DNA of 64,000 bases from EX4572-165 sp002254885. GTDB lineage: Archaea; Thermoplasmatota; E2; DHVEG-1. Under the pieces are notes generated by a model, which searched no databases, was not told the DNA's origin, and was given only the letters and a program-made list of their open reading frames with translations. Shown here in pieces: positions 14,874 through 23,087 of this stretch; the stretch's first letter is position 1; every line of letters begins with the position of its first letter. Made by a program: the position numbers and the translations under genes. Where the stretch lies: NCBI GenBank assembly GCA_029939595.1, contig JAOZSQ010000001.1, positions 186,001 through 250,000 on the forward strand. Direction: 5' to 3'.

Positions 14874-16070
14874 ATGGAAAAAGTACCAGTAATACATGGA
14901 GATTTTGACCAAAACTATTTTAATTTTTTCTCAAAAAAAGAAAAAAACAATAAACAAGAAGATTTAGATAGGAAGAAGTTAGGTACGCTTGCTTTAATGG
15001 CGATAGCTGTAGTCTCGTTTATAATTACTTTAGGGCTTTCTATATCGGTGATGTTACATTCATATTATTATCTTGAGAAGGTTTGGACTGGTTATAAGTC
15101 TGTTGTTATTGTTCCTGTTATTGTATTAATAGAATCGGTTTATATTTTCATACCTTATTTAACGATAGGGGCTTATGATAAATTAACAAAAGGTTTGATT
15201 GGTTTTTTCTTTTTCTTATCGGTGATACCGGCTACATTGGAAACAACTAAAAAGTTTGGAGAATTATTTTCATCGGATATTTACACGATGATGGAACCGA
15301 TAGTGCCCACCAAAAGCGAATTAATAACCACTTTACATGGGCAATTAAAACCGATTGATGAGCAAATAAAGCGAAATAATATTCAAGCAAACGTGTATTT
15401 AGAGAAGAGAATTATTACATATGGATCAAAAGTATTAGAAAAACAAAATGCTAAATTGACAGAACAAAAATTAAGTTTATTGAATAGGATAGCCAAGTTA
15501 GAATTGGATTTTAATGAAGAGGTGAAGCAATGGAAGATTGATATGCAGAAATATGGATCTGTGCAGAAACAGAAGACAGCTAAATCTATATTTGAGTGGG
15601 GATTGTTGTTTTGGTCCGTATTTTTTGTTGTCGGGTTTCAGGTTGCTAACGCAAAATTAGTACATACTGGTTCAAAAGCATTGAGAAGTTATTTTGAGGC
15701 GAAAACAAGAGAGGAAAATATAAATAAAGTTAATAAAGTTGTGGAAGAGGAAGTTATTGAAGAAGTTGAAGAGGTTAAAGAAGTTAAAGAAGTTAAAGAA
15801 GTTGAAGAGGTTAAAGAAGTTAAACCTATAAAGCGGAACATAGATGTCAAAAAACTTTTTCTTGAGCATTCTAAATCACAACGAGGCATTGGTGAAAGAA
15901 AGATTGAAACTTTTCTTGAACGCTATAATATATCAGATACCAAAAGTTTAAAAGATTTTTTCATAAGGAATAATTTTAGAAAACTTATTAGTAATGATTT
16001 TACTGGCAAAGAGGTTGAGGGCTTGATTAAAACTTGTGCCGATGTTGAGAAAACTATTAAGTTTATTTAA
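14874..16070 (+). CDS. Four-helix membrane protein with coiled coil
   Basis: 398 residues. Membrane helices lie at about 37-61, 74-99, 107-122 and 238-260. Between the third and fourth is a long amphipathic coiled coil (about 148-222). After the last helix comes a highly charged spacer built of Glu-Val-Lys repeats (about 290-325), then a folded basic C-terminal domain (about 326-398). This resembles no family I can name; the design suggests an inner-membrane anchor projecting a spacer and binding domain into the cytoplasm. It is the first gene after the vault-like unit, so it may be a membrane partner, but a terminator separates them and there is no direct proof. Confidence 0.75.
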   Translation: MEKVPVIHGDFDQNYFNFFSKKEKNNKQEDLDRKKLGTLALMAIAVVSFIITLGLSISVMLHSYYYLEKVWTGYKSVVIVPVIVLIESVYIFIPYLTIGAYDKLTKGLIGFFFFLSVIPATLETTKKFGELFSSDIYTMMEPIVPTKSELITTLHGQLKPIDEQIKRNNIQANVYLEKRIITYGSKVLEKQNAKLTEQKLSLLNRIAKLELDFNEEVKQWKIDMQKYGSVQKQKTAKSIFEWGLLFWSVFFVVGFQVANAKLVHTGSKALRSYFEAKTREENINKVNKVVEEEVIEEVEEVKEVKEVKEVEEVKEVKPIKRNIDVKKLFLEHSKSQRGIGERKIETFLERYNISDTKSLKDFFIRNNFRKLISNDFTGKEVEGLIKTCADVEKTIKFI

Positions 16071-16093
16071 ATAATTAACAAAGGAGATATGTT

Positions 16094-16288
16094 ATGGAAG
16101 AATCAGTATTTTTAAACAGAATAAAAAAACTAGAAAAGGAAGGAACAATTGTTAAGACTTTTCTTGACAATGGAATTATGTTAAATGGTAGAATTACAGA
16201 AGGCGATTCTGAATTTATCGTTTTGGATGAATGCTTAATTAATGTGAAAAAGCTTATATCAGTTACACCCGATAAAAAACCAAACTAA
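16094..16288 (+). CDS. Hfq/Sm-like RNA-binding protein
   Basis: 64 residues, the size of the Hfq core. FLNRIKKLEKEG matches the N-terminal helix of Hfq (FLNALRRERV). FLDNGIMLNGRITEGDSEFIVL matches the Sm1 strands of E. coli Hfq ([21 protein letters not shown]). NVKKLISVTP stands where Hfq has YKHAISTVVP, retaining the lysine but replacing the histidine of the KH motif. Hfq forms hexameric rings that bind small RNAs and mRNAs, so this could divert host or phage RNA regulation. The ribosome site AAGGAGAT is strong. The main alternative is a different Sm-fold protein. Confidence 0.75.
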   Translation: MEESVFLNRIKKLEKEGTIVKTFLDNGIMLNGRITEGDSEFIVLDECLINVKKLISVTPDKKPN

Positions 16289-16314
16289 TTTAACAATTAA
16301 TAACGAAGAGAAAA

Positions 16315-16662
16315 ATGAATAATGAAAAAAATGAAAAGGTTCAAAAGGACCAATCAAACCTAACCGTCAAATCTCAAAAATTAGAGCAAATAGGCGTTGA
16401 AATTGGCCGCTTAGTTGGAGAAAAGAACTTAGCCTATGGTGATGCCTTTGAAAAATCCTCTCAAATTCTCGCAGTGTTATACCCCCAAGGAATACATGTT
16501 TCTCAATATAAGGACATGTTGGGTACTGTGAGAGTAATTGATAAGTTGTTTAGGATAGCAACAAGCAAGGATGCTTTAGGAGAAAATCCTTGGAGAGATA
16601 TTGGTGGTTATGGTATACTAGGGAGTTATAATGACACCGAGCCAACGAAAAACAAAGGGTAA
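16315..16662 (+). CDS. DUF1599 / nucleotide-modification-type protein (115 aa)
   Basis: The second half carries the pattern AYGDAFEKSSQ, then VRVIDKLFRIAT, ENPWRDIGGYGIL, reminiscent of the small phage family DUF1599 (nucleotide modification associated domain 1), in which YGD, R-x-x-DK and E-x-x-x-D-x-x-GY are conserved and the fold is helical and MazG-like. That would imply nucleotide or metal binding. The first 30 residues are polar and variable. The assignment is from pattern memory. The 3' end overlaps the nuclease gene by 32 bases. Confidence 0.55.
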   Translation: MNNEKNEKVQKDQSNLTVKSQKLEQIGVEIGRLVGEKNLAYGDAFEKSSQILAVLYPQGIHVSQYKDMLGTVRVIDKLFRIATSKDALGENPWRDIGGYGILGSYNDTEPTKNKG

Positions 16663-17152
16663 GGGGTTTGAAACAAAGATAGCGGATATTATACATAAGT
16701 TTTTATTGGTAAATGTTGAGAGATATAAGGAGTTAGCTGAAGAAACTGATCTCAAACCAACAAGAGATTTTTCTAGTGGTACTTTTTTGGAAAGCAAAGG
16801 AGATATTGAATTATCTATTGCAAAGAAGTATTTTCCAATATCAGTAGAATGTAAATTTTGGAAGATATTGGATCTTACTTTGAATACTTTATTAACGGGT
16901 AAAATAAAAGTTTTAACAAGTATTTGGAATAATCAAGTAGTACCTAATGCCAAGAAAGCCGGTTTACAACCTTTACTTGTTTTTAAAGGTAATAGAACCG
17001 ATATTTTTGTTTTTTATCAAGATGAATATGTATTACCAAAATCGTATTATATCAAAGTTGATAAATATGTAATAACCACGTTTGAAATTTTTCTCAATGA
17101 AATTTTCAAACTATATTTAAATAAACCAATTAAGGAGGAAATATGCAATTAA
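16631..17152 (+). CDS. PDDEXK-type nuclease (resolvase-like)
   Basis: 173 residues. KGKGFETKIADIIHKFLL resembles the N-terminal catalytic-glutamate helix of PDDEXK enzymes. GDIELS (about 57-62) followed by VECKFW (about 72-77) gives the D...ExK catalytic pattern, and a later FKGNRTDIFVFYQ strand region fits the core fold. Similar phage proteins are annotated as Holliday-junction resolvase-like or restriction-type nucleases. Substrate cannot be told from sequence. It is the fourth gene after the vault-like gene, in a block of accessory genes. Confidence 0.6.
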   Translation: MTPSQRKTKGKGFETKIADIIHKFLLVNVERYKELAEETDLKPTRDFSSGTFLESKGDIELSIAKKYFPISVECKFWKILDLTLNTLLTGKIKVLTSIWNNQVVPNAKKAGLQPLLVFKGNRTDIFVFYQDEYVLPKSYYIKVDKYVITTFEIFLNEIFKLYLNKPIKEEICN

Positions 17153-17532
17153 AAAATGAAATATTTAACGACCCCAATTTTGTTCCTACATTAAGGGAAT
17201 TGAATTCTATGAGGCTACCAGTGAGAGTTTCATATCCAATTAATCAACTATTTAAGGATATAGAAGATCAACTTAAACTATTTGTAGAAGAGCGTCAAAA
17301 ATTGTTTACGTCATACGGTGAGTTTGATGAAGGAAAACAAGAATGGAAGGTTGTTGAAGATGATAAAAAAGAACCTTTTATGAAAGAAATGGAAGAATTA
17401 CTTGGGATGGATTTTGCTGTTAAAAGAAAAGCAAAAATTAAACTTCCTGGTGATATTGAATTATCTGCTGCCCAATTGACTTCAGTTGATGGTCTCTTTG
17501 ACTTTGACTTTGAAGAAGATGAAGAAAACTGA
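17143..17532 (+). CDS. Hypothetical phage protein (129 aa)
   Basis: After a short N-terminal stretch, LRELNSMRLPVRVSYPINQL and a long helix (KDIEDQLKLFVEERQKLFTS) recall a widespread small phage family in which a 'LPVK-sy' element precedes a coiled helix (DUF1617-like). The C-terminus is acidic (FDFDFEEDEEN). It is likely a structural or assembly accessory protein; the resemblance is weak. AAGGAGG precedes the start. It overlaps both neighbours. Confidence 0.55.
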   Translation: MQLKNEIFNDPNFVPTLRELNSMRLPVRVSYPINQLFKDIEDQLKLFVEERQKLFTSYGEFDEGKQEWKVVEDDKKEPFMKEMEELLGMDFAVKRKAKIKLPGDIELSAAQLTSVDGLFDFDFEEDEEN

Positions 17533-17884
17533 TTCAAAAAAACCACACTTAACTATTGCATATAATCAAGATAAAAAAGAGAAAATAGAATTACCAGATA
17601 AAGGTAAAGATAAAGAAAAAGAAAAAGCAATTGTTGATGAGTTAAAAGATGGCATTAATTTGTTTTTTGATAAGGTGATGAAAGAAGATGCAATTGAGGT
17701 AGAAAGTGCTTTACTTGTATCTGTTTTCAAACCTAAAGAACCCAAAGAAAATGCCAAAGAAGATGTTCAAGAGGAGCAAACTGTTAGCTATATGGGTTTT
17801 AATTTAGATGAAAGTGATATTCAGTTATTGATTAACCGAATAGATTTTTTGATAAATTACAACCAGTTTAGTAAGAAAGGCTAG
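17519..17884 (+). CDS. Hypothetical protein (121 aa)
   Basis: Unrecognised lysine/glutamate-rich protein. I start it at the ATG that overlaps the previous stop by 14 bases instead of the upstream ATG, which would create a longer overlap and a hydrophobic leader unlike the rest. It reads as two helical segments flanking a polar linker (KPKEPKENAKEDVQEEQ). It is the last gene before a small gap and the antirepressor. Confidence 0.55.
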   Translation: MKKTDSKKPHLTIAYNQDKKEKIELPDKGKDKEKEKAIVDELKDGINLFFDKVMKEDAIEVESALLVSVFKPKEPKENAKEDVQEEQTVSYMGFNLDESDIQLLINRIDFLINYNQFSKKG

Positions 17885-17936
17885 TTTGTTTTTTAAAAAA
17901 AATAATTGATAAAATGATTCAGAGCGGGTTAGACTG

Positions 17937-17968
17937 ATTAAATTACCTAACGAAATTGATAATTTAAT
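17937..17968. promoter_or_regulatory. Inverted repeat before the antirepressor gene
   Basis: TTAAATTA (17938-17945) and TAATTTAA (17960-17967) are perfect inverse repeats 14 bases apart, just upstream of the antirepressor ribosome site. The position would suit an operator or an mRNA hairpin masking initiation. Being pure A/T, it could be chance. Confidence 0.3.
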
Positions 17969-17978
17969 TGGAGAAAAA

Positions 17979-18773
17979 ATGAACGATTTAGTACCTGTTA
18001 CGAAAAGAGAAATTGCCGGACTATTAATTGAAACTGTTTGTGCTAGACATATTTGGGAATTTGTTGGAGCTAAGAAAAAATTTCCAGATTGGATACGAAT
18101 TAGAATCCAACAAGGTGGGTTTGAAAAAAGTAATGATTTCATAATTTTACCCCAAAAAGGGAAAAATGCAGGAAGGCCGTTAACAGAATATTTTGTTACG
18201 ATGGATATGGGCAAACATCTTGCGATGATGGAACGTAATGAAAAAGGCAAAATTATTCGGCAATGGTTCATTGACAGAGTAAATGAATATGAACGGATGT
18301 TAACCGAATCTCCAACGCAGCTTATAATAAGAGCAGTGGAGATTTTTGAAAATCGGTTGGTAACTGAAGAAAAAAGTAGAAAAGATCTTGAACTGAAATA
18401 TGAAAATCTTAAACAGGATTTTGAATTAAAATATAATGAGGTTCAGAATGTTCCAAAATTGGATATTCCAGCCAGATTAAAAGGTCCGGATAATTACCTT
18501 GCGATTCGTGAATATGCAAGGATGCATGGTAAAAGTAAGTTATCTCGTGCAAAATCTCAATCACTTGGTAAGGCTGCAAGTGAGTTGTGCCGTTTAAATA
18601 ATTATAAAATACAGAAACATGAATCGTGGACATATGGCGATTTTCAAGTGAATATATATCCAGAGAAAGTTTTGGATGTTGTTTTTGGGAAGGATGAAAA
18701 TAAATCTATCTCACTTAACAACTATTTTACTGAAAGTGAAAATTATGTCAGGGAGGATGTTCTTTTTTCTTGA
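17979..18773 (+). CDS. AntA/AntB-type antirepressor
   Basis: 264 residues. The N-terminal domain fits the AntA/AntB family: IWEFVGAKKKFPDWIRIRI, then the paired motif AGRPLTEYFVTMDMGKHLAMMERNEKGKIIRQWFI (about 68-102) split by typical spacing. A helical linker (about 125-155) leads to a C-terminal domain (about 160-245) with IREYARMHGKSKLSR and a late FQVNIYPEKVLDVVF that looks DNA-binding. In temperate phages such proteins inactivate repressors; in large lytic phages their targets are unclear. It is flanked by an inverted repeat upstream and a terminator downstream, so its expression ends before the tail genes. Confidence 0.8.
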   Translation: MNDLVPVTKREIAGLLIETVCARHIWEFVGAKKKFPDWIRIRIQQGGFEKSNDFIILPQKGKNAGRPLTEYFVTMDMGKHLAMMERNEKGKIIRQWFIDRVNEYERMLTESPTQLIIRAVEIFENRLVTEEKSRKDLELKYENLKQDFELKYNEVQNVPKLDIPARLKGPDNYLAIREYARMHGKSKLSRAKSQSLGKAASELCRLNNYKIQKHESWTYGDFQVNIYPEKVLDVVFGKDENKSISLNNYFTESENYVREDVLFS

Positions 18774-18803
18774 AAAAATAATCTCTTCAACAAAAACATA
18801 AAT

Positions 18804-18842
18804 AACGGTAAGGATTAATTTTTAGTTCTTGCCGTTTTTTTT
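18804..18842 (+). terminator. Intrinsic terminator before the tail operon
   Basis: Stem AACGGTAAG (18804-18812) with CTTGCCGTT (18828-18836), one G-T pair, then a run of T to 18842. It separates the antirepressor gene from the baseplate genes. A late-promoter-like CATAAATA (18798-18805) overlaps its left edge. Confidence 0.85.
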
Positions 18843-18857
18843 GTTTGGAGAAATTGT

Positions 18858-19247
18858 ATGCGAGAAAATCCAGTTTTATACACGGATATTAGTAAAAAAT
18901 CAATTAAATCTCCTTCTGGAGATTTAGTCAATGTTGATAACGAAATGTCAGTCTTGGAGGTCGTTTCAAATGTATTGGTTCGGCAACGAGGTTTTGGTGC
19001 AATGGATGATTGTGATTTGGGTTGCGATTTGGACCGGTATCTTTTTGAACCCATAGATAATTTGACTGCCAAGGATATCGTAGATGAAATAGAAAATGCG
19101 CTGGAATTTGAAACAAGAATCCAAAATCTACAAATTGTGGTTACACCCGATCCAGATAATAACACATTTCAAATAGATCTTACTTTTGAGTTAGATATTT
19201 CTCCAGGTGAAATCACTTTTAGTACGGCTTTAGATAAATTGAGATAG
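18858..19247 (+). CDS. 25: Baseplate wedge protein gp25-like
   Basis: 129 residues; T4 gp25 has 132. It has the gp25/GPW lysozyme-like fold pattern: a leading strand (LYTDIS), the conserved VVSNVLVRQRGFGAMD region equivalent to the L-T-x-RGER stretch, TAKDIVDEIENALEFETRI and paired C-terminal strands (QIDLTFELDIS). gp25 nucleates sheath assembly on the baseplate wedge in all contractile systems. It is directly followed by gp6, as expected for a baseplate cluster, and opens the structural operon after the terminator. Confidence 0.9.
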   Translation: MRENPVLYTDISKKSIKSPSGDLVNVDNEMSVLEVVSNVLVRQRGFGAMDDCDLGCDLDRYLFEPIDNLTAKDIVDEIENALEFETRIQNLQIVVTPDPDNNTFQIDLTFELDISPGEITFSTALDKLR

Positions 19248-19255
19248 GAGTATAT

Positions 19256-22057
19256 ATGGCAGCGTTTTCACTTTCAAATCTACGCTATGAAGATGTTCGG
19301 GAAGGTTGTGTTGAATTTATAAAAGATAATACCGATATTGTAGGAGATTTTGATTTTAAAGGTAGTAACATCAAAACCTTAATCAATATTTTATCTTATT
19401 TCAATATGATGTTTTCTTATGAGTTGGCTGGTGTTGCCAATTCAATTTTTCTTGATACAACCGATCTAAGAAAAAATGCAGTTTCAATAGCTAAATCACA
19501 TGGATATCGCCCAAAACGCAAGTTAGCTGCCAAATTGGTAGTAAAATTTGAGTATATTGGCGAAAATTTTTCTCCAGAAGATAAAATAACCATCCCAATA
19601 AAAACTATATTTAAAGGAAAGGGCACAGGATTGCCTTTTGTTAATATTTCGCCAGTTACTCTTAAATATGAAAGCCCATTAAAGTTGTCTGTTGAATTCA
19701 TGTTATATCAAGGTGAATTTAAGAGTTATGAAACATTTGGAACTGGTAAACTTCTACAAGAGTTTAAAATACCATCGGAAAATGTTGAAGAAAAAAATAT
19801 GACTGTTTTTGTAAAGGCTACAAGTGGATCGTATGATGAGAAAGAAAAATGGACCCAACTTGATAGTTTTGCTAATATGATTGATGATAAAATATATTTT
19901 GTTGAAGAAGATGTTGCAAGAGGTTATTGGCCGAAGATCATATTTGGAAATAGTATTATTGGTAAAATACCACAAAACACAGAAACAATATTAGTAGAAT
20001 ATATAGAAACAAAGGGTTCGGAAGGAAACGGTGAAATTGGTATTGCTATACCAACAGATGATGTAGAATATTTAAGTTATGGAATTAATAATTTTTCACC
20101 TAAGAATCTTATAGGAGTTGTTCATAAATCTTATCCTTCTTTTGGAGGCACCGATAATGAGGATATAAACGACATTAAAACGAATGCACCGAAGTTTTAC
20201 TCATCAGCGGGTAGGGGAGTTACTGATACCGATTATAAAGCCATTTTGAGTAGTTTTTCAAGCGATTTGAAATATTTTAATGTGATTGGTGGAAACCAAT
20301 TATATCCTAATGATAAAACTAAATTGGGTGTTTCATATATCACTGCGGTTCCATTTTTAAATGATAATTTTGAAGAGAACGAGTCAATTTATTTATCCGA
20401 AGTAGAAGAAAATGCGTTGTTACCATCAATTAGAAAGGTGGGTGTGATCGCTACAGAACGCATTTTTATGAAGCCCACTTATATTTTCCTTGATATATCT
20501 ACAAGTATTGAAGTTCCAGTTCAATACACAACATCAGAAATGAAGACTACATTGCAGGTTGTTCATACTGTTCTTAAAAAGTATTATCGTGATAATTTAT
20601 CTGGTTTGGGTTTACAGTATAGACAATCCAAGTTGGGTTCGGCGGTTGATAATACCAGTGGTGTTGTATCATCCACAATTGAGACTTTGTTTTATTTTAT
20701 GATTACATATGAGTCTTTTTATAATACGAGAGAAACAGTAATGTATCTACCGGTGATTTATAAAAGGGATGAATTGGGTAATATTGAAATGGATAAAAAT
20801 AATAATCCTCTTACAACCAATATTATAAAGAGAAAGTCAAAAATTATTGAACAAGAAAATGAGAAGGATCAAGTTATAAAATTAACTAACGGTAAAGGTT
20901 ATACTCAAGAAGATTTACCAATTAATTTGTGTTCAATTTATGGTAAAGTTGAACATGCGAATATTGAGCGTTATATATTTAATATTGATAAACTTAATAC
21001 TGAATTTTTACAAATAATTCCTATTACACATAAAATTATTACTTATAATAAAATACCTTTTTATGATGTTACCAACACGTATTTTATTCCAGATATAATA
21101 GAAGTGGCAGCTAATACTTGGAATGTGGAATTTAATAACATTTATGTTGCAACAGTTTATAGAAATGAAGATGTAACTGGATTAACTTTGGATCAGTTAA
21201 AAGAAAAGTTGAGGGATAGATTAGGAGATAGTGAATATGATGTTTTATCGGATGTTGAAAAAGAAAGACAATCCAATTTACTAAAAGATGAATTTTGTAT
21301 TTTAAGACAGGATGATTATGAGCTTAATAAGTTGGGTGTAGATGGTAATATTGAAATTAAAAAGGTTCAAGAAACAAGAGAAGATGGTAGTATTAAAGAA
21401 TATTTTTCTATGAATTTTATGATTTCAAGTCTAATATCAGATGTGCGATTGTATACAAAAACAAAATTATTCTCATTTACATATGGTGAGGAGGGATATC
21501 TTGTTTCTTTTGCGAAGGCATTTGGTGAAGGTTTTGAGATATCGGCAGAGGTGTTAGATGATAAAGTTACGTGTAGAATTTTAGCTGGTGAGAGTAGCAT
21601 ACTTGGGACAATAATTAAAAAACTTGATACTGATGGAAATCCAGTAAAAGATGCTGATGGAAAGGAAGTTTATGAATTTTCTGGCACCAATAATGGATAT
21701 TTAAGATCTTATGGTTTAAGGGATGATGTTATTTTAGAAGATGGTACTGTATATGGGTTTGGTTTTTATCATGATAGCTCTATTGGTCGGCTTAATTATG
21801 ATACTGGTGAATTGAAATATAGAGAAAAGGTGAAGGGTTATCGTAATTTTGAAAACAAAGAAGCTTTCACACAAAATCTGAAAGAAATATTCAATAATTA
21901 TTCAAAAGATGGCAAAATGATGAATAGGATTCAAATTACTCCTGACAACATTTATAATAGTGAAGGTTTAAGAATTAGTGTAATGACTGATTTAGATGGG
22001 GTTTATAATCAGTGTCTAATTGCAGATATTAAAGCACCCGAAAGGAAGGTAGTTTAA
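19256..22057 (+). CDS. 6: Baseplate wedge protein gp6-like
   Basis: 933 residues, larger than T4 gp6 (660). The N-terminus (FSLSNLRYEDVREGCVEFIKDN then LINILSYFNMMFSYELAGVANSIFLDT) and the central YRQSKLGSAVDNTSGVVSSTIET element are hallmarks of gp6/Baseplate J proteins. gp6 dimers form the inner ring that joins wedges and drives the baseplate's shape change. The extra length lies in the C-terminal third (after about 540), which is beta-rich and unlike T4. Order 25-6 is conserved. Confidence 0.88.
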   Translation: MAAFSLSNLRYEDVREGCVEFIKDNTDIVGDFDFKGSNIKTLINILSYFNMMFSYELAGVANSIFLDTTDLRKNAVSIAKSHGYRPKRKLAAKLVVKFEYIGENFSPEDKITIPIKTIFKGKGTGLPFVNISPVTLKYESPLKLSVEFMLYQGEFKSYETFGTGKLLQEFKIPSENVEEKNMTVFVKATSGSYDEKEKWTQLDSFANMIDDKIYFVEEDVARGYWPKIIFGNSIIGKIPQNTETILVEYIETKGSEGNGEIGIAIPTDDVEYLSYGINNFSPKNLIGVVHKSYPSFGGTDNEDINDIKTNAPKFYSSAGRGVTDTDYKAILSSFSSDLKYFNVIGGNQLYPNDKTKLGVSYITAVPFLNDNFEENESIYLSEVEENALLPSIRKVGVIATERIFMKPTYIFLDISTSIEVPVQYTTSEMKTTLQVVHTVLKKYYRDNLSGLGLQYRQSKLGSAVDNTSGVVSSTIETLFYFMITYESFYNTRETVMYLPVIYKRDELGNIEMDKNNNPLTTNIIKRKSKIIEQENEKDQVIKLTNGKGYTQEDLPINLCSIYGKVEHANIERYIFNIDKLNTEFLQIIPITHKIITYNKIPFYDVTNTYFIPDIIEVAANTWNVEFNNIYVATVYRNEDVTGLTLDQLKEKLRDRLGDSEYDVLSDVEKERQSNLLKDEFCILRQDDYELNKLGVDGNIEIKKVQETREDGSIKEYFSMNFMISSLISDVRLYTKTKLFSFTYGEEGYLVSFAKAFGEGFEISAEVLDDKVTCRILAGESSILGTIIKKLDTDGNPVKDADGKEVYEFSGTNNGYLRSYGLRDDVILEDGTVYGFGFYHDSSIGRLNYDTGELKYREKVKGYRNFENKEAFTQNLKEIFNNYSKDGKMMNRIQITPDNIYNSEGLRISVMTDLDGVYNQCLIADIKAPERKVV

Positions 22058-22059
22058 AT

Positions 22060-22710
22060 ATGTTCATGGAATTTATTACAAGCAAAAACAACTGTATATC
22101 GGTTAGTAATGCAAAAAACATATCTAGCGGATTATTAAAGTTTTATTCTATTAAGAAAGAAGTGTATTGGCATGTTGGTCCAGCTAAGAAATCCTGGATA
22201 AAGTTTAATGCTATGGAGTTAACAGAATTAGGAGAAATTAAGTTTGTACAAAATACAACCGCTACTGCTAAAAGAATGATCATAGAAACATCTCTTAATA
22301 ATTTCGTTTGGGAAACTGTTTATGTGATTGATGAAGAATATATGAATGAAGGAAATTATGAAATTAGTTTCAACAATATTCCGTTTATCTTTTTGAGAAT
22401 AACTTATTTTGATCATGGAGACATCCATTTGAGGAATCTTGAGATTTCAGGTTATGAAGAATATAAGACGGAGAAATTTATTTCAGTTTTATACAGCAGT
22501 TTTTATGAATCTAAAGTGCGGGAATTGTTTCCATTTTTTCCTAATATGTTAAAGACCTATTTGAAGATGCTTGAAACTAATTATAATGTTGAACATTGTC
22601 TTGTGCCAAAGAATTTTGAAGTAAAAATTGAATCTGAAGATGTAACCGGTGTATCTGGTGCATTAAACACTGAACCAATAGATATTAGATCAATATCCAG
22701 CCTGGATTAA
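22060..22710 (+). CDS. Discoidin-like baseplate accessory protein (216 aa)
   Basis: Residues about 40-135 read like a jelly-roll F5/8 C (discoidin) domain: WHVGPAKKSWIKFNAMEL, then VQNTTATAKRMIIETSLNN and a closing FLRITYFDHGDIHLRNLEI. This pattern is common in carbohydrate-binding or peripheral structural proteins. A helical tail follows (VRELFPFFPNMLKTYLKMLE). Two nearby in-frame ATGs exist. Placed between gp6 and the gp7-position protein, it is probably part of the baseplate wedge or periphery. Confidence 0.6.
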   Translation: MFMEFITSKNNCISVSNAKNISSGLLKFYSIKKEVYWHVGPAKKSWIKFNAMELTELGEIKFVQNTTATAKRMIIETSLNNFVWETVYVIDEEYMNEGNYEISFNNIPFIFLRITYFDHGDIHLRNLEISGYEEYKTEKFISVLYSSFYESKVRELFPFFPNMLKTYLKMLETNYNVEHCLVPKNFEVKIESEDVTGVSGALNTEPIDIRSISSLD

Positions 22711-22712
22711 AT

Positions 22713-23087
22713 ATGGATTTAACAAGAACAATACATAAGGGAGATATATTAAATGTTCCTCTAATCAATGAACTTCCATTGGAAGGTTGGAAGGAGATTG
22801 TTGAAACAATTGTTGAGGAATTGGATTCGTATGTTGTTTATAGATTTTCAGGTATTGCTACTAATATTTCTAATGCTCAATATATATGGGATTTTGATGA
22901 TCCTTATGCTACAGAAAAGAATCCTAATATACAAATTTTTAATTTTCCATTTTCTACTGTTAGTCATCTTTTCAGGGTTGCGGGAACTTATCATATTCGT
23001 TATATGGTTAAAACAGAAGATTATATAATTGAGGCGGTTAAATGTGTTGAAATTAAAGAGGAAGAACTTCAAGGAGGGGGATCATAA
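22713..23087 (+). CDS. PKD-like domain protein (124 aa)
   Basis: Residues about 42-115 look like a single PKD/Ig-like domain: VVYRFSGIATN, YIWDFDDPYATEKNPN (the usual W-DFGD-x-x-P pattern) and VSHLFRVAGTYHIRYMVK (the H-x-F-x-x-GTY strand). Such domains mediate protein or surface contacts on virions. It ends in a glycine-rich tail (LQGGGS) and overlaps the next gene's ATG by one base, suggesting coupled synthesis with the giant baseplate protein. Confidence 0.65.
   Translation: MDLTRTIHKGDILNVPLINELPLEGWKEIVETIVEELDSYVVYRFSGIATNISNAQYIWDFDDPYATEKNPNIQIFNFPFSTVSHLFRVAGTYHIRYMVKTEDYIIEAVKCVEIKEEELQGGGS

Noticed and set aside
17486..17518. Upstream start for the 121-residue protein
   Set aside because: It adds an 11-residue hydrophobic leader read from the antecedent gene's acidic tail in another frame, without a ribosome site.
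17295..17546. Minus-strand serine-rich open frame
   Set aside because: Antisense shadow of the acidic C-terminus of the plus-strand gene.
18798..18805. Late promoter CATAAATA for gp25
   Set aside because: One mismatch to consensus, and it overlaps the terminator stem so the transcript would start inside the hairpin; noted but not listed as a separate promoter.
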